Positions 53,682 through 62,726 are shown, numbered from the stretch's first letter. The stretch is DNA of 64,000 nt from Flagellimonas sp. HMM57 (GCF_021390175.1 NZ_CP090004.1:3711001-3775000); one strand, 5' to 3'. The notes: generated by a model from the letters alone, not told the origin. A program made the numbers and translations.

Positions 53682-54068
53682 ATGACAGAATCAACGCAAT
53701 GGATGCTATGGGCTTTGTCCATAGTGGCGACTATAATCACTTTCATTATTCCCTTATTAAGGGCAAGAAAGAGCAATAAGTTTTTACAATCTAGTTTAAA
53801 AGTCCTGCAAGAATCAAATAAAACCTTATCGGAGAAAATCTCTGAGTTAAGCACCAAGTCGGAAATGGAAGTGTTCTATATCAAATTGAAAAATGATATC
53901 AATCAAGCGTTGGAATCAGAAACTGAGTTGAAGGATATAGATACTAAACCAAGAATTAAGCAAAGTTTGGGTGAAGCTTTTGGAATTGATCCTCTTCAAA
54001 ATTCAACGGAAAGAGAAGGATGGGAATATTTTACCAATTGGCGTCTTAAAAGAAGGGTTGAAGGATAG
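53682..54068 (+). CDS. Small membrane protein with coiled coil, unknown
   Basis: A 128-residue protein. An N-terminal helix (MLWALSIVATIITFIIPLL) should sit in the membrane. Residues 33-75 are heptad-like (KFLQSSLKVLQESNKTLSEKI), and the C-terminus is helical and acidic-basic mixed. No family recognised. Confidence 0.6.
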   Translation: MTESTQWMLWALSIVATIITFIIPLLRARKSNKFLQSSLKVLQESNKTLSEKISELSTKSEMEVFYIKLKNDINQALESETELKDIDTKPRIKQSLGEAFGIDPLQNSTEREGWEYFTNWRLKRRVEG

Positions 54069-54142
54069 TCGAAGACCAATTAGTTTAAAACAACTAATGC
54101 TTTATGCACTACGTAATCATACACTAAACCGTTGTTAATATT

Positions 54143-54718
54143 GTGAACGAGCAAGTAAAAAACATCGTAGATGGGGTTTTTTCAATATCCCAAAAATCAT
54201 TTTGTAAGATTGACGGTTTACTCACGCTTGAAACCTTTAAAAAAGGAGAGATATTTATTCAAAATACCAAACACAATGAAAAGGAATATTTCCTGTTAGA
54301 TGGAGTTTGCAAAAGCTATTTAGTCAATCCGGATGGTGACGAAATTACCATATCCCTATTTACTGAAAATACCATTTTATCCCCTCAGTCCATTAGGACT
54401 TCAAAAAATATTTCCAACCTAAATTTCAAAGCGATAACTGATATAACATTAGCATCGATGAATGCCGAAGCATTTGAAAATTTAAGAATAGCGAATAGAG
54501 AAATTCGCAACTTCGGAAACGCCGTTCTTCAAAATGAGCTTATATCAAAAGTTGAAAAAGAAATTGGTCTAGCCTCTTTAACGGCAAAAGAAAGATTGAT
54601 ACGATTCCGCAAAAAACACCCACTTTTGGAAAACCGTATTCCACATACCGATATTGCATCATACCTAGGAATTACAACTATCTCTTTAAGTAGACTTCGC
54701 AAAGAGTTGTCCCGCTGA
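54143..54718 (+). CDS. Crp/Fnr-type cyclic-nucleotide-binding domain protein
   Basis: A 191-residue protein with GTG start. The N-terminal cupin-like cNMP-binding fold (KKGEIFIQNTKHNEKEYFLLDGVCKSYLVNPDGDEI, about 33-68) is followed by a dimer helix and a C-terminal winged helix (ASYLGITTISLSRLRKEL). This is the common Bacteroidota type in which the ligand-binding residues are not those of CRP. The role is transcriptional regulation; ligand unknown. Confidence 0.88.
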   Translation: MNEQVKNIVDGVFSISQKSFCKIDGLLTLETFKKGEIFIQNTKHNEKEYFLLDGVCKSYLVNPDGDEITISLFTENTILSPQSIRTSKNISNLNFKAITDITLASMNAEAFENLRIANREIRNFGNAVLQNELISKVEKEIGLASLTAKERLIRFRKKHPLLENRIPHTDIASYLGITTISLSRLRKELSR

Positions 54719-54828
54719 CCGTTTTTATCATTTGTTAATGGAAAAGTGTAGACCGCATTCTAATTTTGCTTCATACCAAAAATGAGCGATTTGAGTGCAA
54801 TAGCAGTATTGGTATAATCTCGGAGTAT

Positions 54829-55680
54829 ATGGATTCAACAGCACAAAACGCAGAGTTTATAAGAAATGGAGCACACACATTAAGCTTAAAAGCATATTCA
54901 AATAGAGCTTCTGAAACAATTATGTTACTTCATGGAGGGCCAGGAGTTCCTGATGATATGTTGGAAATAGTTGAAGTACTTAAAAATGATTTTCGGGTAA
55001 TAACTTTTGAGCAAAGAGGAGTTGGACAATCGGTATGTAATGCGTGTGGATATGCTATGGAAGATTACATTTCGGATATTGACGCCATTAGTGAAAACTT
55101 AAAAATAGACAGATTTCATCTGTTTGGACATTCATGGGGCGGTCTATATGCCCAGATATATGCAGAAGCAAGACCTAAGAAAATTAGAAGCTTATTTCTC
55201 TGTAGCCCAAGTTCCGGTACGAATGAAACATGGAAAAAGACTGAAAAGGAAGTCATGGAATTCAATAAGAAGAGTACATCCAAAAAAGAATGGATACAAA
55301 TGGGCTGGAATTCGGTATTAGGAATGTTGGGAAGTGATAGCGCATATCAAAAGCTTTTTAAACAAGTGCTTAAAAACTACCATAGCGCGTATGGTGAAGT
55401 GAAAATTGAAGAAGCTTTTTTTAATAAAATACATGCAGAGCCAATTAACAAGACTACAAAAGAAATCGTGAACTATAGGCCACTGTCAATATTCAACAAT
55501 CCAAATTATCCGATACTAATAACCTATGGGAAAACTGATATTTATGGAAATAGCAAAAATGAACTTCTAAAAAGATTTCCAACAGCTAAAGTTGAACTTA
55601 TAGAAAAGAGCGGGCATATACCTTGGAAACATAACCCAACTGAATTTAACAGGATAGTAAATGAGTTCTATCTGGCATAA
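54829..55680 (+). CDS. Alpha/beta hydrolase, proline-iminopeptidase-like
   Basis: Start chosen at the ATG 54829, with GGAG just before it; the frame is open from a TTG at 54766. About 283 residues with HGGPGVPDDML (oxyanion loop), EQRGVGQSV, the nucleophile elbow GHSWGGLYAQ, Asp in YGKTDIYGN and the His in KSGHIPWKHNP. S33-type peptidase or esterase. No signal peptide. It lies just after the Crp/Fnr gene. Confidence 0.88.
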   Translation: MDSTAQNAEFIRNGAHTLSLKAYSNRASETIMLLHGGPGVPDDMLEIVEVLKNDFRVITFEQRGVGQSVCNACGYAMEDYISDIDAISENLKIDRFHLFGHSWGGLYAQIYAEARPKKIRSLFLCSPSSGTNETWKKTEKEVMEFNKKSTSKKEWIQMGWNSVLGMLGSDSAYQKLFKQVLKNYHSAYGEVKIEEAFFNKIHAEPINKTTKEIVNYRPLSIFNNPNYPILITYGKTDIYGNSKNELLKRFPTAKVELIEKSGHIPWKHNPTEFNRIVNEFYLA

Positions 55681-55715
55681 GAACAAGTATCTATGAAAAT
55701 TAAAATATAGTGACT

Positions 55716-56210
55716 ATGAATTTAATCTTACAGACAATCTTAATAGGTATTGGAGCTACCCTTTTTATGGACCTGTATGCTTTGTTATTAAAAATCTTCG
55801 GTATAAAATCGCTTGACTATAGATTTTTAGGCCGGTGGATAGGGCATTTCACAAAAGGGCATTTTCGTCATAACCATATCATGAAATCCTCAGCTATGCC
55901 TTATGAACTGTCAGTTGGGTGGACTGCCCACTATCTCATTGGAATCACGTTCGCACTTTTATTGGTTTTTGCTTTTGGGAAAAAATGGTTGGAAAATCCA
56001 ACCGTACTACCTGCTTTGTGTATTGGCATTATAACTATTATTGCTCCTTTTTTTCTAATGCAACCTGCTTTTGGTTTTGGTGTTGCAGGCTCAAATTTAC
56101 CAGACCCGAACAAAGCCAGGCTTATGAGCTTTATAACTCATTCGGTATTTGGACTGGGTTTATACCTAAGTGCTATAATTCTAAAGCAAATAATAGAGAG
56201 ATTTGCTTAG
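55716..56210 (+). CDS. DUF2938 family membrane protein
   Basis: I start at ATG 55716 (MNLILQTILIGIGATLFMDLYALLL); a GTG two codons earlier is in frame. The protein has about four membrane helices, with the DUF2938 family stretches LGRWIGHFTKGHF, SSAMPYELSVGWTAHYLIG and a last LPDPNKARLMSFITHSVFGLG, in pieces. Function unknown. Confidence 0.88.
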   Translation: MNLILQTILIGIGATLFMDLYALLLKIFGIKSLDYRFLGRWIGHFTKGHFRHNHIMKSSAMPYELSVGWTAHYLIGITFALLLVFAFGKKWLENPTVLPALCIGIITIIAPFFLMQPAFGFGVAGSNLPDPNKARLMSFITHSVFGLGLYLSAIILKQIIERFA

Positions 56211-56557
56211 ATACATAAAAACTACTTATAACAACCATAAAAGCCGTTGTGCTAGTTGTTGATAGGTAACAACGGACAGCTATAAGTCTATTTAACAGCT
56301 CTTTTCCTAGTGTACACAAAAGTCAAAGTCTAAATGGTCCATCGGTTGAAATGTCATAATGAATCAAAATTATTTGGACTCCCTGGTTATGACCTGTACC
56401 TAAATACAAGAGGGAACAATAAGCCAAGTTACTCTACGTATTTATTTGGAAAAGCATGCAAGAACTTTACAGACTTGGTTATGCTTGTAAAGAAATACAC
56501 TTACTCTGTTCTCAATTCAAATAGTATCCTCTATATTTATTGGAATAATCGATTTTG
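56211..56557. other. Gap of 347 bases with an inverted repeat
   Basis: Holds CCGTTGT (56244-56250) and ACAACGG (56269-56275), an 18-base-loop hairpin. An open frame of 74 residues from 56334 has little coding character. No gene is called. Confidence 0.5.
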
Positions 56558-57142
56558 ATGAAAACACAATTTGTAAGCAAATACGGAATAGATTTTAATC
56601 ATGTGGAATCCTATGATTCGCCAGATGGAGAACAAATATTGCTAAAGAACCAACAATTCTTTAAAAACTATGAATACAAAAGGGATTGGGACGGAACTCC
56701 CGTTAGGGTGATTAGATTGCAAGATGGCTCCACTAACTATGCCGATTACATAAAAACGAAGACTGCTACTCTATGCAGGCAAGTAAATGTACTGAGCGTT
56801 GATGATAGGTACATAGATGACCTGACCGAGCAGGAATATTATGAGCTATGCGACTTTTATATCGCCCGTAAGCGATTTTTGGAACAAGTTGATGAAAGTA
56901 ATTGTAAATCAAAATATAGGCTTAATAAATTTTTTCGTTTTAATGAATCAACGATACGAGCAAGATTTCATAAAAATGGGGAATATGTTATGCAAATTTT
57001 GAAGCCCAACAGCACTTTGCTCATTGAAAAGTTAGGATTAATGGTTGAAATCCCATCAGAGCAACTTAGAAATGAACTGACGGAAGCCGAATATTACGAG
57101 CTAAGCTTATCGCTTATGAATATGGGCAAAGATTTGTCATAA
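56558..57142 (+). CDS. Hypothetical protein, unknown
   Basis: A 194-residue protein from the ATG at 56558 (preceded in frame by TTG). Two ELTEAEYYELS-like stretches occur (LTEQEYYELCDFY about 90, and LTEAEYYELSLSL about 176), suggesting an internal repeat. No signal peptide or membrane helix. It has no family I recognise. AT-rich accessory gene; its stop is only eight bases from the convergent glycosyltransferase stop. Confidence 0.7.
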   Translation: MKTQFVSKYGIDFNHVESYDSPDGEQILLKNQQFFKNYEYKRDWDGTPVRVIRLQDGSTNYADYIKTKTATLCRQVNVLSVDDRYIDDLTEQEYYELCDFYIARKRFLEQVDESNCKSKYRLNKFFRFNESTIRARFHKNGEYVMQILKPNSTLLIEKLGLMVEIPSEQLRNELTEAEYYELSLSLMNMGKDLS

Positions 57143-57149
57143 TCCAAAC

Positions 57150-58388
57150 TCATTTATTGTTTTTTGCTTCAATCCACTTTGCCATGTACTTAGTACTTGC
57201 CATGGTTTGCTGTTGCAAAAGTTTTCCTATAAAATTATTGTTTCGATGCGAACACAATTCACTTTGAAGTGTTTCAAGATGGGTCATCAACTTGCCTTCC
57301 CAAATATCCTTATCGTATAATTGGTTTATTATGGATACTCCGCTTCGTTGAGCTTGCAGCCATTTTTTTTCATCACTATAAAGTGTAATGGCAGCTTTTG
57401 CAAATGTTTCCCAATCATCAGTAATAGTTCCGTTCCACGGCATATTTTCATGCATCCCTTCTGCCCCAACACTTGTAGTGATACTAGGAGTGCCATTCGT
57501 CATCGCATCTATTAGCTTTCCTTTGATTCCTGCACCAAACTGAAGCGGCGCCAGTAGTATACGGTGATTTTGCACTACCTTTTTTAAATCCCTTGCCCAG
57601 CCCTTTACATAAAACCCTTCTTTTGGGTTGTGCATTTCCAAAACCTGCTGCGAAAGGTAAGCTCCGTGTATATGTAGCTTTGCATCTGGCAAAACTTTCG
57701 TGATTAAGGGCCAAATATTGTTTTTTAATACAACAATCGAATCTACATTAGGAGCGTGTTTACCATTGCCAATACAAACAAAATCTTTACGATTTTCAAA
57801 ATTGGGCCACCTTGTTATGTCTGCTTCTAAGTTTTTTTCCAAAAGAAATGGAAGGTGGAAAAGTAAGTTTGCTGGAAGCTGTAATCTGCTCTCCAAGATT
57901 TCAACTTCGTAGGAAGAAATTAACAGCGTACAATCAGAACGGTAGATACTGGCGACTTCACGCATTGTTTTTGGGTGGCTTTTCCATTGCTGCAAGGTAA
58001 ACTCCTGCCCTTTCTTAACGCATTCCGCTCTAGCCGTTCTTAAGGAATGTAAATCTTCCGTATTCAGTGTTCTAATTGCACTGGGAACAAATTCTGCAAC
58101 ACGCCAACCAAACTGTTCTTCGACCATAAATCGGTCAAAAATTACCATGGTAGGATGTAAATCCTGTACATACGTGTCAAAACTGGAATGATTCAGTTTT
58201 AAGGAAACTGTTTCTACTTCCAAAGTATCTAAATCAAGGCTATGCTCTGTCTTAGTTGCTGTTGTCCCAAAAACAACAGTATAACCGTTGGTTTTAAAAA
58301 ATAATATCAATTGCAACATACGATGGCCCGCAGCTGTTGTGGCAGGCTCAGGCCAAACGTAACCAATTATAAATACAGTCTTCCCCAT
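57150..58388 (-). CDS. Glycosyltransferase, group 1 (GT4-like)
   Basis: A 412-residue GT-B fold glycosyltransferase. Markers are an N-terminal GYVWPEPATTAAGHRML (sugar-acceptor side), DFVCIGNGKHAPNVDSI at the domain border, VKGWARDLKK, ILLAPLQFGAGIKGKLIDAMTNGTPSITTSVGAEGM with the conserved EX7E-type region replaced by GAGIKGKL, and ILLAP. Substrate cannot be predicted. It lies about 35 bases downstream of the helicase gene on the same strand. Confidence 0.88.
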   Translation of the reverse strand: MGKTVFIIGYVWPEPATTAAGHRMLQLILFFKTNGYTVVFGTTATKTEHSLDLDTLEVETVSLKLNHSSFDTYVQDLHPTMVIFDRFMVEEQFGWRVAEFVPSAIRTLNTEDLHSLRTARAECVKKGQEFTLQQWKSHPKTMREVASIYRSDCTLLISSYEVEILESRLQLPANLLFHLPFLLEKNLEADITRWPNFENRKDFVCIGNGKHAPNVDSIVVLKNNIWPLITKVLPDAKLHIHGAYLSQQVLEMHNPKEGFYVKGWARDLKKVVQNHRILLAPLQFGAGIKGKLIDAMTNGTPSITTSVGAEGMHENMPWNGTITDDWETFAKAAITLYSDEKKWLQAQRSGVSIINQLYDKDIWEGKLMTHLETLQSELCSHRNNNFIGKLLQQQTMASTKYMAKWIEAKNNK

Positions 58389-58423
58389 TGTTTATGAGCT
58401 ACATTGAAAAGAATAACCGCCAA

Positions 58424-59962
58424 TTATAGCATAGCAGCAAATTTTTTGGAAATACTGGAACGCAATTTACGTTCATAATCTTCTTCTAACCACTCTTTGT
58501 AATTTTTGGTGTTGTTCATGATACAGTACGAATATTGACGAACCCGATAAGCAATTTCCTCTTTAAGTTCCTTTGCCAAGATACGGGCATCAAACACATC
58601 CTCACTATTTTCCACACAGATCTGTGCATGTTGCTCAATGCTCATCTCCAAAACCAATTTGGACTTTTTACCCTGTGCGAAGATTTTCTTGTACTCTTCT
58701 TTAATGTTGAAAGAAATATTTTCTGATTTACTGAACTTCGCTTTGAGTTCTGCCGGCATTTCATACACAAAATCGCGCTCTATTTCCTCATCATTTTTGA
58801 TGTTCTCCAAATAGAAGTCGGGGAAATGGAAGATTTCCTGCCAATCCAAAGGGTCGTCCCAAGGGCCAAATCTGGCAAGGTTGTTTCCCATATCGATGAC
58901 CGAGAACTCATCTTTATTGGGCAGAACACGTGACCCCCTCCCAATCATTTGAAAATATAGCGTAAGTGACCTAGTGGCACGGTTAAGAATGATGGACTGT
59001 ACACTGGGTTCATCAAAACCTGTGGTCAAGATACTCACAGAAGTAAGTATGGCATCTGGCGTGTTTGCAAACCATTCCAATATTTCGCTTCGTTCTGATG
59101 CGGTATTCTTATTATCTAAATGCCGTATGTTGTAACCCGCCTTTCTAAAGGTCTCGTAAACATACAGCGATGTATTTATCCCATTATTGAAAATAAGCGT
59201 TTTGGTACCTTTTGCTATCTCCTCATAGGCAGAGACCAGTTTGCCCAACATACTGTGGTTGCCATAGAGTTCATCGGACGATTTTACCGTATAGTCACCA
59301 TTGATGCCCAATTTCAGTGTTTTAAGGCTTACATCATAGCTGTAAAGGTTCGCCTTGGCCAAAAAACGTTTCGCTATCAAAGATTTGATGGACTCCCCAA
59401 TGATCAAATGTTTGTAATGATCCTTCATAGGGAGTTTTATGTTGGAACTTAAGGGGGTTGCTGTCACCCCAAGAATCGTGGCCCCTTCAAAATATTTGAA
59501 CAATTTTCTGAAGGAATTGTAATGTGCTTCATCAATAATGACCAGTCCAACATTGTTTATGGTAACCTTTTCTTCTTGAAGTCTATTGTTCAAGGTTTCC
59601 ACCATTGCAACAAAACACATATAATCATCTTGGTCCTGAAGCTCTTTTACCTCACTGTTAATGATTTTATTGGCAACACCAAAACCGTGAAGCATTTTAG
59701 ATGTCTGTCTGCTCAATTCAATCCTGTGGGTAAGTACCATCACCTTCTTACCCGTATCCTGAATATATTTACGGGTTATTTCTGAGAAAACTACCGTCTT
59801 TCCACCGCCTGTCGGCAACTGGTACAAGATATTTGTACCTGCCGGTAGCTCATCAATGTGCTTGAAGATTTTTTTAAGGTCTTCTTCTTGGTAATCGTAT
59901 AATGTTTTTTTGCTAGCTGTTCTTTCTATCTCCAAAGGAAAACGGGATATTAAATGTTCCAA
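58424..59962 (-). CDS. DEAD/DEAH-box superfamily II helicase
   Basis: A 512-residue helicase of the UvrB/type III Res type. Motif I is LPTGGGKTVV (about 48-57), motif Ia TH RIELSRQ, motif II DEAH (about 145-148), motif III VTATP (about 170-174), motif V VSILTTGFDEPSV and motif VI MIGRGSRVL. A C-terminal extension of about 130 residues is helical with no recognised domain. The start is a TTG at 59960-59962; the frame opens from a stop without any ATG. It probably remodels DNA or RNA; specific role unknown. Confidence 0.9.
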   Translation of the reverse strand: MEHLISRFPLEIERTASKKTLYDYQEEDLKKIFKHIDELPAGTNILYQLPTGGGKTVVFSEITRKYIQDTGKKVMVLTHRIELSRQTSKMLHGFGVANKIINSEVKELQDQDDYMCFVAMVETLNNRLQEEKVTINNVGLVIIDEAHYNSFRKLFKYFEGATILGVTATPLSSNIKLPMKDHYKHLIIGESIKSLIAKRFLAKANLYSYDVSLKTLKLGINGDYTVKSSDELYGNHSMLGKLVSAYEEIAKGTKTLIFNNGINTSLYVYETFRKAGYNIRHLDNKNTASERSEILEWFANTPDAILTSVSILTTGFDEPSVQSIILNRATRSLTLYFQMIGRGSRVLPNKDEFSVIDMGNNLARFGPWDDPLDWQEIFHFPDFYLENIKNDEEIERDFVYEMPAELKAKFSKSENISFNIKEEYKKIFAQGKKSKLVLEMSIEQHAQICVENSEDVFDARILAKELKEEIAYRVRQYSYCIMNNTKNYKEWLEEDYERKLRSSISKKFAAML

Positions 59963-60179
59963 ATTATCAAACCTTACAAAATTAGGAGTTTTTTGTATGC
60001 CCTATGAGCTTTATTGCATCAATTCTTTCAAGATACTATCAACAACCATTTGAACCTGGTTTTTAAGTCATCTTTTGTCCTTCTGATAACATTTTGATAA
60101 CAATAACACTTGCTGTTTGGAAAATAACCTTTTATGATGTATAATGTAAGCTATAATCATTTAGAAATCATTTACACAT

Positions 60180-61043
60180 ATGAGGCAGCTTAAAATTATC
60201 AAGCAGGTAACCAATAGAGAATCAAAATCCCTAGACAAATACCTTCAAGATATTAGCAAAATAGATTTGATCACTGCCCAAGAAGAAGTAGAACTGGCCC
60301 AACGCATAAGGGATGGAGACCAAGTAGCCCTGGAAAAGCTTACCAATGCCAACCTAAGGTTTGTCGTTTCCGTTGCCAAACAATACCAAAATCAAGGTTT
60401 GACACTGCCAGATTTAATCAACGAAGGCAATGTTGGTTTGGTAAAGGCCGCCAAACGTTTTGATGAGACCCGTGGATTTAAGTTTATCTCATATGCCGTA
60501 TGGTGGATCAGGCAGTCCATCCTACAAGCATTGGCTGAGCAATCTAGGGTTGTGCGACTTCCACTTAACAAAATAGGTTCGATCAATAAGATAAAAAAAA
60601 CATTTTCGTACTTGGAACAGGCCCATGAACGTCCTCCTTCCCCTGAAGAAATTGCCAAAGAATTGGATATGACGGTTTCTGAGGTGAAACAATCGCTAAA
60701 GAATACAGGGAGACATGTATCTATGGACGCCCCGCTTAAAGAAGGAGAAACATCCAGTTTGTATGACGTGATCAACTCTGGCGAATCGCCCAAACCCGAT
60801 AAGGAACTGATGCATCAATCCCTAAACACGGAAATCAACCGTGCTTTGGAAACCCTTTCACCCAGAGAAGCTGATGTTGTACGCCTGTATTATGGAATAG
60901 GAGACCAGCAGTCCATGACCCTAGAAGAGATTGGAAGCACTTTTGACCTAACACGGGAACGTGTAAGGCAGATACGGGAAAAAGCGATTAGAAAGTTAAG
61001 ACATGCATCTAAAAGCAAGATTTTGAAATCCTACCTGGGGTGA
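60180..61043 (+). CDS. rpoD: Primary RNA polymerase sigma factor (RpoD/SigA)
   Basis: A 287-residue sigma-70 of the Bacteroidota type, without region 1.1. Region 1.2 is [26 protein letters not shown], region 2 [12 protein letters not shown] then [29 protein letters not shown], region 3 [14 protein letters not shown], and region 4 [14 protein letters not shown] then [27 protein letters not shown]. It recognises the TTG/TAnnTTTG promoters of this phylum. A terminator hairpin follows after 24 bases. Confidence 0.96.
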   Translation: MRQLKIIKQVTNRESKSLDKYLQDISKIDLITAQEEVELAQRIRDGDQVALEKLTNANLRFVVSVAKQYQNQGLTLPDLINEGNVGLVKAAKRFDETRGFKFISYAVWWIRQSILQALAEQSRVVRLPLNKIGSINKIKKTFSYLEQAHERPPSPEEIAKELDMTVSEVKQSLKNTGRHVSMDAPLKEGETSSLYDVINSGESPKPDKELMHQSLNTEINRALETLSPREADVVRLYYGIGDQQSMTLEEIGSTFDLTRERVRQIREKAIRKLRHASKSKILKSYLG

Positions 61044-61067
61044 ATCCAATTTGTACTATATACAAAA

Positions 61068-61091
61068 AAAGGGGACGTTGACGTCCCCTTT
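61068..61091. terminator. Terminator between rpoD and the microprotein genes (both directions)
   Basis: AAAGGGGACGT, loop TG, ACGTCCCCTTT: an 11-base-pair perfect stem between an A-run and a T-run, so it can end transcripts from either side. Confidence 0.85.
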
Positions 61092-61114
61092 CTTAGTTAT
61101 ACACTTTAAAACAT

Positions 61115-61216
61115 TTAAGTACGGTTCAATTGGCTTATGTTAAAGTCGGTTAACATGTCATTCAAATCTTTGATGAAATTTAGGTAGGCCGTGTTTTCGT
61201 TGTTCTGATTTTTCAT
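61115..61216 (-). CDS. 33-residue microprotein, paralogue of its neighbour
   Basis: ATG at 61216, stop at 61115-61117. The core YLNFIKDLNDML (residues 11-22) aligns with YLSFLQELNEIL in the 32-residue product of the upstream frame. Every shared residue uses a different synonymous codon, which argues for translation and selection on protein. It lies 22 bases after that gene and just before the terminator. No family recognised; an amphipathic helix is likely. Confidence 0.55.
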   Translation of the reverse strand: MKNQNNENTAYLNFIKDLNDMLTDFNISQLNRT

Positions 61217-61238
61217 GGGATGTATTTTTAGATTTGGG

Positions 61239-61337
61239 CTATAAATAGTCAAGTTCCACTAATTCGTTAATGCTCAATATTTCGTTAAGTTCTTGAAGAA
61301 ATGACAAATATTCTTCTCCGTAGGTATCGTATAACAT
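61239..61337 (-). CDS. 32-residue microprotein, paralogue of its neighbour
   Basis: ATG at 61337, stop at 61239-61241. The product is acidic with a heptad-like YLSFLQELNEIL core (residues 10-21) and a LVELDYL end. Upstream is a plausible promoter (TTG at 61408, then TAGGTTTA at 61385, 20 bases apart), giving a leader of about 30 bases. It precedes the second microprotein in one transcript. Function unknown. Confidence 0.55.
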   Translation of the reverse strand: MLYDTYGEEYLSFLQELNEILSINELVELDYL

Positions 61338-61377
61338 AATATTTAGGTCGTTTTTTATTTGGGTTATAATTATAACG

Positions 61378-61408
61378 TAAACCTAAATGAAAGATTATAA
61401 GAGTACAA
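61378..61408 (-). promoter_or_regulatory. Candidate promoter of the microprotein pair
   Basis: On the minus strand TTG (forward 61406-61408), 20 bases, then TAGGTTTA (forward 61378-61385). It matches seven of eight positions of the Bacteroidota TAnnTTTG box at normal spacing. Confidence 0.55.
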
Positions 61409-61447
61409 TATTTTGTGGTGAAATTCTTTTTTTGAGTTGTGAAATCG

Positions 61448-61476
61448 AAAAAAAAGTTTTAAAAGGAATAACTTTT
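61448..61476 (-). terminator. Terminator after the 124-residue protein gene
   Basis: On the minus strand AAAAGTT, loop, AACTTTT, then a run of T. It separates the operon above from the microprotein promoter. Confidence 0.6.
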
Positions 61477-61525
61477 TATGGGAGAAAATTCAAGTGATAA
61501 TTGAATTTGAATTTTTTGCAGCAAA

Positions 61526-61900
61526 TTATTTTTCGGAATCGGAAAGTTCTGTTTTGAAAATATCTAGGGTTAGTTCAAAATCAATATCTAGATCTATATC
61601 GATTTTAGGTGGCTTAATATCAAACTCCTCATACAAAAAGCATAGGCTCATAGGCATGAGTTCATCTTCCAATTCAGTAACTTTAATGTTCGATAACAGT
61701 TGCTCCTTAACATGAAAGGCTTTGTTGCTAATGACAAGTTCAGAACAATTCTCAAGTTCTTCAAGCAAAGGTATTTCTTTCTTGTCCCCTACTTCTAAAA
61801 TCTGGTCCAAAAGAATAAGTTTAGAATCCGTATCCGATGCATACTCTATAAGATGATAAAAGATACTGTGGTGATATTCGGGTAAAAAACCATCTTCCAT
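61526..61900 (-). CDS. 124-residue acidic protein, unknown
   Basis: A 124-residue protein, strongly acidic toward the C-terminus (IDIDLDIDFELTLDIF). No signal peptide or membrane helix. The N-terminal part is helical and hydrophobic-aromatic (YHHSIFYHLIEYASDTD). I do not recognise a family. It lies 19 bases after the Hpt-like gene on the same strand, so it is probably co-transcribed. Acidic, partner-binding behaviour is possible but unproven. Confidence 0.65.
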   Translation of the reverse strand: MEDGFLPEYHHSIFYHLIEYASDTDSKLILLDQILEVGDKKEIPLLEELENCSELVISNKAFHVKEQLLSNIKVTELEDELMPMSLCFLYEEFDIKPPKIDIDLDIDFELTLDIFKTELSDSEK

Positions 61901-61919
61901 GACAATACTAGTTTAATTT

Positions 61920-62726
61920 CTACATATTTCGCAACACATCAATTTCAAAATCGACCATTTCTTCAACTTTTGGGTATTCAACCAAAAATTGCTCGTACAA
62001 AAAATAAAGATGCTTGGTATCCTTGTCCGTTTTACAAACCGTAACAATTTGGTCGGTTATCTCTAAAAGGCTCACCGTTTTCATCATCCGAAGGCAGGGC
62101 TGAATTTTTTGGCAAGCATACTCAATTTCTTTAAAATCTTCAGTATCCAAATGAATTTTTAGGCTACCTATAAATTCAAAAATATTCTGTTTGTACAACC
62201 GTATCAATTCCTCCAGCAGTTCCATTTGTCCCATGCACTCAGTGAGCACAGGTTTTAAATTTACCTTTTGGGCAAAAACAACAGACTGTAAGTCTTTTTC
62301 TATTGAAAGTATATTTGAAGGCATATTGGTCTCATTTTTTGAATTGATTTTATGTATTTTATGACCATTTTCCAATTGTAGACAAACATTTTTGATCATT
62401 TGGGCAATTTCTCGCTGACTTTTGGACAGTCCAGTTTTTTGAAGCGTATTTATTAAATCGAGCAGTACATTGATATCGCTCAATTCATTTTCTTCTTTCT
62501 GAACGCTGAATGGTTCAGAGTTACCCTCAATGCCTACTCGCTGGTAAATTACATCCAGCTGCTCCATTTCGGAAATGCCAAATACTTTGTTCTCAAGACC
62601 GGATTTAAAACAATCAAAAGATCTTTTCAATTCACCTGCTTCGACCGTTCCAAGTTCTTCATAGGAAAAGTTGCTCAATCCTATTTCCAATTTTTCTAAA
62701 TACAGTAATAATTCTCGTGTTCCCAA
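61920..62726 (-). CDS. Protein with Hpt-like domain lacking the phospho-acceptor histidine
   Basis: A 268-residue all-helical protein from a TTG at 62724-62726, the only possible start after the preceding stop. Residues about 155-245 resemble Bacteroidota Hpt domains: LLEELIRLYKQNIFEFIGSL, then YACQKIQPCLRMM in the place of the usual AHKIKPxxxMLG. The expected histidine appears to be Gln (or Cys), so it probably cannot carry phosphate. The N-terminal 130 residues are also helical with no assignment. It may act as a decoy or scaffold in a phosphorelay, but that is inference. Confidence 0.55.
   Translation of the reverse strand: MGTRELLLYLEKLEIGLSNFSYEELGTVEAGELKRSFDCFKSGLENKVFGISEMEQLDVIYQRVGIEGNSEPFSVQKEENELSDINVLLDLINTLQKTGLSKSQREIAQMIKNVCLQLENGHKIHKINSKNETNMPSNILSIEKDLQSVVFAQKVNLKPVLTECMGQMELLEELIRLYKQNIFEFIGSLKIHLDTEDFKEIEYACQKIQPCLRMMKTVSLLEITDQIVTVCKTDKDTKHLYFLYEQFLVEYPKVEEMVDFEIDVLRNM

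Noticed and set aside
56334..56558. Open frame of 74 residues before the unknown protein gene
   Set aside because: Unusual composition, no start context, and overlap with the next gene start. It looks like chance, although I cannot exclude a real short gene.
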